Assembly: GCF_900240295.1 (NCBI RefSeq)
Contig: NZ_OEQB01000006.1
Coordinates: 78,861 to 142,860, forward strand
DNA: 64,000 bases
Source of the DNA: Megasphaera vaginalis (ex Bordigoni et al. 2020)
GTDB taxonomy: Bacteria > Bacillota > Negativicutes > Veillonellales > Megasphaeraceae
Direction of reading: 5' to 3'
This document shows, piece by piece, positions 51,978-57,942 of the stretch. Made by a program: the position numbers and the translations under genes. The notes under the pieces were generated by a model. That model was given only the letters and a program-made list of their open reading frames with translations. It made no database searches and was not told the origin of the DNA. Numbering within the stretch: position 1 is the first letter of the stretch; the number at the start of each line of letters is the position of its first letter.

Positions 51978-52130
51978 ATGAAAGAATCTTTTTTGTTGCG
52001 AATGCCTGAAGAGATAAAGCGATGGCTTACTGATGAAGCAGTCCGCCGAGGATTATCACTGAATGGGTTAATTATGGCTATTTTAAGTGAGTATTGCAGA
52101 CAGAGACAAGAAAAGGATACTGGTACATGA
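51978..52130 (+). CDS. Third small ribbon-helix-helix protein
   Basis: A 50-residue protein, MKESFLLRMPEEIKRWLTDE followed by AVRRGLSLNGLIMAIL, an Arc-type RHH. AAAGGAGAGG precedes ATG 51978. Its operator sites lie just upstream, so it may repress itself and the minus-strand partner. Confidence 0.75.
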   Translation: MKESFLLRMPEEIKRWLTDEAVRRGLSLNGLIMAILSEYCRQRQEKDTGT

Positions 52131-52156
52131 ACCAAAGAGGGAAGGAGACAAGGAGA

Positions 52157-52357
52157 ATGGAAGACAAAGAAAAAGAACCCTGCGGGAACAGGGCTCTGAA
52201 AATTATCCGTATGATTTTTACCGATTGTGCTAAGGTGTCAATGACTGATATGCAGCAAGCTACCCTATACCGTTTGTATTTTGTCATAGGATGGAGCGTT
52301 TTTATTGGGATTGTCCAAGTGTCAATTCTCATAGGTATTTGGGTATCAAGATACTAG
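52157..52357 (+). CDS. Small membrane protein with duplicated N-terminal leader
   Basis: A 66-residue protein. Its first 12 residues (MEDKEKEPCGNR) duplicate those of the RHH protein at 51509; the rest contains a single membrane helix (VIGWSVFIGIVQVSILIGIWV). AAGGAG precedes ATG 52157. The function is unknown. Confidence 0.55.
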   Translation: MEDKEKEPCGNRALKIIRMIFTDCAKVSMTDMQQATLYRLYFVIGWSVFIGIVQVSILIGIWVSRY

Positions 52358-52459
52358 CGAGGATGCTTACTGCACCGCATCGTGATGGCGACATACCTAT
52401 CTGGTTTGCGATAACCTTCGTACCGATTTCAGTGATTATATCAGGAAAGGAAGGTACCT

Positions 52460-52642
52460 ATGAAAATATCTATTGCTGAAGCAGCAAAACGCATGGGCAA
52501 GAGTATGCCGTTTGTCCGTATCGGGCTGCAAAGAGGGCTATTACCCTTTGGGGAAGCATTTAAAACGGACGAAAAGAATACCCGGTATAACTATCATATC
52601 AACGCTGCAAAATTTGAAAAGTATATGAGAGGAGAGTTATAA
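52460..52642 (+). CDS. Small MerR/excisionase-like DNA-binding protein
   Basis: A 60-residue protein, ISIAEAAKRMGKSMPFVRIGLQRGLLPFGEAFK, with the helix-turn-helix arrangement of HTH_17/excisionase-like proteins. AAAGGAAGG precedes the ATG. It could be the excisionase of the element or a phage regulator. Confidence 0.6.
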   Translation: MKISIAEAAKRMGKSMPFVRIGLQRGLLPFGEAFKTDEKNTRYNYHINAAKFEKYMRGEL

Positions 52643-52645
52643 GTC

Positions 52646-52840
52646 ATGCACTGTTGGTATTGCGGCAAGGAGCTAGAGCCGTATCAGTGGTGCTTTGTTG
52701 TAACTGCGACGGGCCGACTTGCTCCGGTTTGTAAAGATGATCGGACTTGCTGTCCGAAAAGTATTCAGGGGCATGGTGAGAAGCCTAGGCTAAAAAGGCA
52801 GCCTCGTAATAGTAAATTAAGAAAGGAGACTACAACATGA
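52646..52840 (+). CDS. Small zinc-ribbon-like phage protein
   Basis: A 64-residue protein with CWYCGKEL near the N-terminus and a second Cys group (VCKDDRTCC), a likely zinc-binding site, followed by a basic C-terminus. It starts three bases after the previous gene. Function unknown. Confidence 0.55.
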   Translation: MHCWYCGKELEPYQWCFVVTATGRLAPVCKDDRTCCPKSIQGHGEKPRLKRQPRNSKLRKETTT

Positions 52841-52941
52841 AATATCAAAAGATTCCGGCGTGGGTCAATCACGAAGCATCGTATCCGAGTATTCCGGACT
52901 GGGTTAATCAACTGCCGGCAGAGCAGGAAGCGGGGCACTAG
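52837..52941 (+). CDS. 34-residue protein with an internal repeat
   Basis: ATG 52837 has AAAGGAG upstream and overlaps the previous stop. The peptide contains two similar units, IPAWVNH and IPDWVNQ, 15 residues apart. I do not recognise it. Confidence 0.5.
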   Translation: MKYQKIPAWVNHEASYPSIPDWVNQLPAEQEAGH

Positions 52942-52952
52942 GAGGCGAGCAC

Positions 52953-53138
52953 ATGACGAGCAAGGAAAAGCTGGCCATTGTATTGCAATTAATAAATGGG
53001 CTAAAAGCGAACGAATGGCGACGCATCAAAACCATTATTGACCGTCAATATGAAGAAAAGGCCACCAAGCTGGCACTTGATGACCTTTCCTGCGAATCCA
53101 TAAAAAGATGGTTTGATATGGAATATTCAAAAAATTAA
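52953..53138 (+). CDS. Small helical phage protein
   Basis: A 61-residue charged, helical protein (MTSKEKLAIVLQLINGLKA...) with AGGAGG upstream. No family recognised. It belongs to the rightward run of small early genes. Confidence 0.5.
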   Translation: MTSKEKLAIVLQLINGLKANEWRRIKTIIDRQYEEKATKLALDDLSCESIKRWFDMEYSKN

Positions 53139-53154
53139 TTATCTGGAGGCTAAA

Positions 53155-53277
53155 ATGGAAAACTATATTTTTATTTGTCTAATGATTTTAGTTTCAACCA
53201 TTATTAATGTTACCGTTGCAGGATGGTTGGCAGTAAAGATGGGAGAGTTTATGTGGGAAAAAATCCAAAAACTATAG
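53155..53277 (+). CDS. 40-residue membrane protein
   Basis: ATG 53155 follows TGGAGGC. A single N-terminal helix (YIFICLMILVSTIINVTVAGWL) and a short amphipathic tail. It overlaps the 3' end of the convergent Abi-alpha-like gene by six bases. Unknown role. Confidence 0.5.
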   Translation: MENYIFICLMILVSTIINVTVAGWLAVKMGEFMWEKIQKL

Positions 53278-54027
53278 GCAAATCTTTTTAAAGACATCTC
53301 CAAAAGGTGTAATAGAAAACGACCCACTGGAAACTTCCATACTACTGTAATTGTCTGGATGCTCTTGAACTATCTTTGTACCTTGTTTATATTCATCAAA
53401 AGCTTCGTAGGCCTTGTAAATAGTTTCGTCAACGAGGGATGAAATATGGCTCAACTCAACAATTCCAAGGCGGGATAAGTTATTGATAGAAATTGCATTG
53501 TTTTCGAAGTTAGTTTCTATCAAACCTGGAATGTAGATAATGTCTTTGCCTAGAGAAGTATAGGACTTACGATCATTGGCATATAGTCTGAATTCAGCCA
53601 ATGGGCCTACTTTAGGTAATATTTTCAATAGTTTAGCGTCGTTGGCAGACATTTGCTTAATGATTTCTACAAAAGCAATATGAACTTTATCAGAACTTCG
53701 TGCATCGAATTCAGCTGCTATTAATTTAGCAAACATTTTTCGTACATCCGTTTTTTCTACGTAATATTTTGATGCCTCTAATGCAGGCCCGATAACACTA
53801 ATGTCGGGATTATTATTAATTGAGTCGTTTGGGATTTTACTTACTTCATCATCGATGTCTTTTGCATAACGGCGAATATTCGCTTCAACAGTTTGCTTGA
53901 GTTTTTCATCCCATCTACCAAAGGTTGCTTGCCAAAGCAGATTTAGCGTTTTTGCAGGAGCGTCAGCTCCTTTGCTAGCGAGTGAGGTCAGAGCTGCTGT
54001 TGCTACTGATACGGTGATTGGATCCAT
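53272..54027 (-). CDS. Abi-alpha (DUF4393)-like protein
   Basis: A 251-residue protein. An N-terminal small-residue-rich helix (TVSVATAALTSLASKGADAPAKTL), ASKYYVEKTDVRKMFAKLIAAEFD and the C-terminal SGSFSITPFGDVFKKICL are typical of DUF4393/Abi-alpha, a family linked to abortive infection. It is encoded against the surrounding early genes and has its own good GGAGAG ribosome binding site, the layout of an accessory superinfection-exclusion gene. The mechanism is unknown. Confidence 0.72.
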   Translation of the reverse strand: MDPITVSVATAALTSLASKGADAPAKTLNLLWQATFGRWDEKLKQTVEANIRRYAKDIDDEVSKIPNDSINNNPDISVIGPALEASKYYVEKTDVRKMFAKLIAAEFDARSSDKVHIAFVEIIKQMSANDAKLLKILPKVGPLAEFRLYANDRKSYTSLGKDIIYIPGLIETNFENNAISINNLSRLGIVELSHISSLVDETIYKAYEAFDEYKQGTKIVQEHPDNYSSMEVSSGSFSITPFGDVFKKICL

Positions 54028-54148
54028 TAGAATCTCTCCTTTTTTTTAAATAAACAGAATTAGAAGTTTATGAGCAAAAATTAATGCGCATAGTCATCAC
54101 TCCCCTTCATGGTCATTATACCAGAACGGGAGAAGAAAGGAGGAAATC

Positions 54149-54382
54149 ATGAATCAAGACATTTACAAGGGATTACCCCCAATTTTAACGGCTAAAGATG
54201 TGGCCGAATTCTTAAGGATTGGCATGAACCAGGCTTACGAAATCATTCATGAAATAGGTTTCCGGTATGGGCGTACCGTCCGGTGTACGAAAACTCAGTT
54301 GATTGGCTTCGTGGAAGGAGGTGGAAAAAACCATGAAGACGATGAAAATTTACGATCATGGGTTGACCAGGTCAAAGCGTAA
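54149..54382 (+). CDS. Excisionase-family helix-turn-helix protein
   Basis: A 77-residue protein, PPILTAKDVAEFLRIGMNQAYEIIHEIGFRYGRTVRCTKTQLIGFVE, of the HTH_17 excisionase type. AAGGAGG precedes ATG 54149. It may be the excisionase partner of the integrase. It overlaps the next gene by 50 bases. Confidence 0.7.
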   Translation: MNQDIYKGLPPILTAKDVAEFLRIGMNQAYEIIHEIGFRYGRTVRCTKTQLIGFVEGGGKNHEDDENLRSWVDQVKA

Positions 54383-54668
54383 GCCGCGTTTCCGGGCCGT
54401 CCGGAGTGCGATGGCCATCGTGGCCGCTTTCGGAGTCGGGCTGTATCTCGGTAGCACGACGCCCTGGTCCCAGGCCGAAACCATTGCGAACGACACAGCT
54501 ATCATCCACGTCGTCGACACAGACGAAACGCTGTGGGAAATCGCCGGGCCTATCGCTGACAAGACCGGGCAGGACGTCCGCGAAGTAATTTATGAAATCC
54601 AAATCAATAATGATTTGGGCCCGGATCCGACACTGAAACCGGGGCAGCGGCTGGTCATCAGATACTAA
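54333..54668 (+). CDS. Membrane-anchored LysM-domain protein
   Basis: A 111-residue protein with a basic N-terminus, one membrane helix (AMAIVAAFGVGLYLGS) and a C-terminal LysM domain (about 60-110, VVDTDETLWEIAG and LKPGQRLVIRY) that binds peptidoglycan. ATG 54333 follows GGAGGTGG; the TTG at 54303 is not needed. It is more GC-rich than its neighbours, suggesting a recent host origin. Cell-division inhibitors such as YneA share this build, but the match is only in outline. Confidence 0.65.
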   Translation: MKTMKIYDHGLTRSKRKPRFRAVRSAMAIVAAFGVGLYLGSTTPWSQAETIANDTAIIHVVDTDETLWEIAGPIADKTGQDVREVIYEIQINNDLGPDPTLKPGQRLVIRY

Positions 54669-54706
54669 AAAAAATGGCTGCTGCCGGCAAACGCCGACAA
54701 CAGCCA
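54667..54706 (-). terminator. Minus-strand terminator
   Basis: On the minus strand TGGCTG-TTGTCGGC pairs with GCCGGCAGCAGCCA, then eight T's. It probably ends the transcript from the small minus-strand gene at 54896-55063. Confidence 0.7.
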
Positions 54707-54750
54707 CATACCAAAATACTCAAATTTATTATACCAGATGGAGGTAACTT

Positions 54751-54912
54751 ATGGAACTGCAAAATCAGAATAAAGAAAAAATTATTCATGCATTTGAAGA
54801 ACTGACATTGTTTTTAATACAGGATGCAATGCATAGTTCTGTAACTACAATAAACCCTGATACCATCAGGGAAATCAGAGAAAATGTGGTACTAATTACC
54901 GCGCATCTTTAA
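54751..54912 (+). CDS. 53-residue helical phage protein
   Basis: ATG 54751 follows GGAGGTAAC. The peptide (MELQNQNKEKIIHAFEELTLF...) is helical; I recognise no family. It overlaps the minus-strand small gene by 17 bases. Confidence 0.5.
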   Translation: MELQNQNKEKIIHAFEELTLFLIQDAMHSSVTTINPDTIREIRENVVLITAHL

Positions 54913-55063
54913 CGGTCGAGCATATTTCCCTAAACGCTTTAGATATTAACTGAATTCGTTCATCTGTTCGAGTTGTTTGATTGTGATTGTCAGTACATTG
55001 GTGAAAGTATCCTTTTTGAATCATTGCTATTACGATTTCCTTTGTTATTTCTTCCACGCTCAT
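54896..55063 (-). CDS. 55-residue phage protein, minus strand
   Basis: ATG 55063 follows TAAGGAGGTGATC, an unusually strong ribosome binding site. The peptide starts MSVEEITKEIVIAMIQKGYF and is helical. No family recognised. It runs against the early genes and the plus-strand gene at 54751 is antisense to its transcript. Confidence 0.55.
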   Translation of the reverse strand: MSVEEITKEIVIAMIQKGYFHQCTDNHNQTTRTDERIQLISKAFREICSTVKDAR

Positions 55064-55113
55064 TAGGATCACCTCCTTATGAGTGTGATTATACCATAGA
55101 AAGGATGAAATAT

Positions 55114-56403
55114 ATGTCAGTAAAAATTAATAGTTTTGAAGTTGAAAATGTAAAACGAGTAAAGGCGGTTTCCATGGAATTAGCCCCAAATGGGTTAACG
55201 GTAATCGGGGGCCGGAACGGCCAAGGCAAAACGTCCGTCTTGGATGCCATAGCCTGGGCATTAGGCGGCGATAAATTCAAGCCGTCTAATGCGGCAAGAG
55301 ATAGCAGCACGATCCCGCCTGAAATTCATATTGAACTTTCCAACGGCCTTATCGTCGAACGAAAGGGAGCGAAGAGCTCCCTTAAGGTCATTGACCCGAC
55401 CGGTGAGAAAGCCGGACAAAAGCTCTTGGACAGCTTCATCGAGAAACTGGCTCTAGACTTGCCGAAGTTCATGGGTATGAACTCAAAAGATAAGGCTAAT
55501 ACATTACTGCAGATTATTGGCATTGGCGACGAATTGGCCGAACTCGACGCAAAAGAAGCACAGCGATATAACCGACGCCTTGAAATCGGCCGTATCGCAA
55601 AGCAGAAGAAATCCTACGCCGATGAGCTCGAGTATTATCCCGACGCTCCTGCAGAGCCGGTAAGTGCTTCGGATTTAATTAAGCAACAACAAGAAATTTT
55701 GGCGCAAAACGGCGAGAATCAACGTAAGCGTGAACAGTTAACTAAGATGACGGAAGAACACGAAACGCTTATCGCCCGGATTGCTCAGCTTAAAACCTCT
55801 TTAGAAGAAGCCCAGGCAAAGCAAGAGTCGCTGTTAGCCGATATGGAGACGGCTCAAAAAACAGTTAATGAGCTTATTGACGAAAGTACCGAAGAATTGG
55901 AAATGAATATTGCTCACGTTGATGAGATCAACCGTAAGGTGCGAGCCAACCAAGAAAAAGAAAAAGCCCAGGCCGAAGCCGATGAGTTGGCGGCTGAATA
56001 TAACGGACTGACGGCAGAAATTGAAGCCGTCAAGGAAGCTAAGAACGATCTTCTTAACAAGGCTGATTTACCCCTTCCGGAACTTGGCGTAAAAGATGGC
56101 GAGCTTATTTACAAGGGGCAGCAATGGGACGGCATGAGCGGCGCCGAACAGCTCATGGTGGCTACAGCGATTATTCGTAAGCTAAACCCCGAGTGCGGAT
56201 TTGTTCTCATGGATAAGCTCGAACAAATGGATCAGGAAACACTTAAAGAGTTCTCTGATTGGCTCACCCGCGAAGGACTTCAAGTTATTGCTACGAGAGT
56301 CGGAATGGATGATAGCTGCAGCATCATTATTGAAGACGGTTACATTAAAGACTCGACACCGCAGCCTGTAGAAGCAAAGAAATGGGAAGCCGGTAAATTC
56401 TAA
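55114..56403 (+). CDS. Rad50/SMC-like phage ATPase
   Basis: A 429-residue protein. Walker A is in TVIGGRNGQGKTSVLDAIAWALGG; a coiled coil spans about 180-330; Walker B-like FVLMDKLEQMD and the C-terminal QVIATRVG complete a small SMC/Rad50-type ATPase. Phage relatives act in recombination or DNA repair, often with a nuclease; none is adjacent. ATG 55114 follows AAAGG at good spacing. It starts the replication/recombination module. Confidence 0.8.
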   Translation: MSVKINSFEVENVKRVKAVSMELAPNGLTVIGGRNGQGKTSVLDAIAWALGGDKFKPSNAARDSSTIPPEIHIELSNGLIVERKGAKSSLKVIDPTGEKAGQKLLDSFIEKLALDLPKFMGMNSKDKANTLLQIIGIGDELAELDAKEAQRYNRRLEIGRIAKQKKSYADELEYYPDAPAEPVSASDLIKQQQEILAQNGENQRKREQLTKMTEEHETLIARIAQLKTSLEEAQAKQESLLADMETAQKTVNELIDESTEELEMNIAHVDEINRKVRANQEKEKAQAEADELAAEYNGLTAEIEAVKEAKNDLLNKADLPLPELGVKDGELIYKGQQWDGMSGAEQLMVATAIIRKLNPECGFVLMDKLEQMDQETLKEFSDWLTREGLQVIATRVGMDDSCSIIIEDGYIKDSTPQPVEAKKWEAGKF

Positions 56404-56414
56404 AGGAGGTAGCT

Positions 56415-57482
56415 ATGAAAATAATTACAGGAAAGCAAGAGCGATACCAGAAAGTCGTTGTATATGGTCCTGAAGGAATAGGGAAAAGTACATTTGCCGC
56501 ACAATTCCCCGATCCCTTGTTTATCGATACAGAAGCAGGAACGGCTCATATGGATGTAGCCCGATTGGAACGGCCGACGTCTTGGGCGGTACTTATGGAA
56601 TACGTTCAAGAGCTTACGAAAGACCACCAAGGATTTACAACCTTAGTCATCGACACTATCGACTGGGCGGAACAGCTTTGCGTACAGCACATTTGCTCGA
56701 AGTACCAGGTAAGCGGTATTGAAGATATCGGGTATGGCAAGGGATACGTCTATGAGAAGGAAGAATTCGGACGGCTGCTTAATAAGCTCCAGGATTTAAT
56801 TGAAAGCGGGATGAACGTAGTTCTCACGGCACATGCTATGGTGCGAAAATTCGAACGGCCTGACCAACCCCCGTACGATCGGTACGAACTGAAGCTCAAT
56901 AAAGCCGCCAGTCAAAAAATTTCCGACATGGTCAAAGAGTGGGCGGACATGCTACTTTTTGCCAACTACAAAGAGGAAGTTTTAAAAGTCGATAGCAAGG
57001 ACGGTAACAGTAAGAAGGTCCGTGTCTCAGGCGGACAACGTGTGATGTATACAAGTCACCATCCGAATTGGGACGCTAAGAACCGGCACGGATTGAAGGA
57101 ATGCTTACCCTTCGAATTTACTCAAATAGAAAATTGTATACCTAAAAATATTCAAAAATCGCAAGTTGAAGAGAAACCTGTAGAGGAAATGAAAACCCCT
57201 CCGAAAGAAGAAACGCCGAAAGCAGAACCTGTTGTAAAAGCCGAGCCTAAAAAGAAGGCTAAGGAAGACGACGGGATCCCGAAAGACCTGAAGAAGCTTA
57301 TGGAAGCACGAAATATCACAGAAGCTGAAATACAAGCCGTTGTAGGAAGTAAAGGGTACTTCCCGGCTGATATGAGAATTAAAGACTACCCGAAAGAATT
57401 TATAGACGGTTGCTTAATTGCCGCATTCGACACTGTAGCTCAGGCGATAGAAGCAAACCGAGACGAAAATGTACCGTTTTAA
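56415..57482 (+). CDS. RecA-fold phage ATPase (AAA_24-like)
   Basis: A 355-residue protein: Walker A VVYGPEGIGKSTFAAQFP (about 14-30), FIDTEAGTAHMDVARL, Walker B TTLVIDTIDWAEQL, and a Lys/Glu-rich linker (about 240-280). Such phage nucleotide-binding proteins are found next to DUF669 and helicase genes and are thought to act in replication or strand annealing. The exact role is not known. Confidence 0.75.
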   Translation: MKIITGKQERYQKVVVYGPEGIGKSTFAAQFPDPLFIDTEAGTAHMDVARLERPTSWAVLMEYVQELTKDHQGFTTLVIDTIDWAEQLCVQHICSKYQVSGIEDIGYGKGYVYEKEEFGRLLNKLQDLIESGMNVVLTAHAMVRKFERPDQPPYDRYELKLNKAASQKISDMVKEWADMLLFANYKEEVLKVDSKDGNSKKVRVSGGQRVMYTSHHPNWDAKNRHGLKECLPFEFTQIENCIPKNIQKSQVEEKPVEEMKTPPKEETPKAEPVVKAEPKKKAKEDDGIPKDLKKLMEARNITEAEIQAVVGSKGYFPADMRIKDYPKEFIDGCLIAAFDTVAQAIEANRDENVPF

Positions 57483-57502
57483 TAATAAGGAGGATAACGA
57501 TC

Positions 57503-57940
57503 ATGGCAGAAGAAAGAGCATTTAGTTGGGACGAAGAAATTGAAGCAGTGGAAAACGAGTTTGTCGACATACCCGCAGGAGATTATGACTTTAAGATTAC
57601 CAACTTCGAGCGAGGCTACTTTGAAGGCAGCGAGAAAATGCCTGCATGCAACGAGGCGAAAATAACATACGAAGTAAACGTGAACGGCCAAAAAGGTCGC
57701 ATTAAGCAGAACCTCTTCTTACACAGTAAATCACAATGGCAACTCACCGGATTTGCCCGTGCCATCGGACACATGAAGAAGGGCGATGACAAGTTCACGA
57801 TCCGCTGGAATGAAGTCCTCGGATCTATCGGTCGCTTTAAGATTAAACTTCGGGAATATAACGGAAAGACTTACCCGAACGTCGACCGGTTCTACGACAA
57901 GGAAGAATCGGGTAAAGAGTGGACTCAAGGAGCCTTTTAA
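57503..57940 (+). CDS. DUF669 phage single-stranded DNA-binding-like protein
   Basis: A 145-residue protein, AFSWDEEIEAVENEFVDIPAGDYDFKI and KITYEVNVNGQKGRIKQNLFLHSK, of the DUF669 family, which is associated with phage replication modules and may bind single-stranded DNA. ATG 57503 follows AAGGAGG; a longer reading lies inside the previous gene. The helicase start follows two bases after its stop. Confidence 0.78.
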   Translation: MAEERAFSWDEEIEAVENEFVDIPAGDYDFKITNFERGYFEGSEKMPACNEAKITYEVNVNGQKGRIKQNLFLHSKSQWQLTGFARAIGHMKKGDDKFTIRWNEVLGSIGRFKIKLREYNGKTYPNVDRFYDKEESGKEWTQGAF

Positions 57941-57942
57941 TC

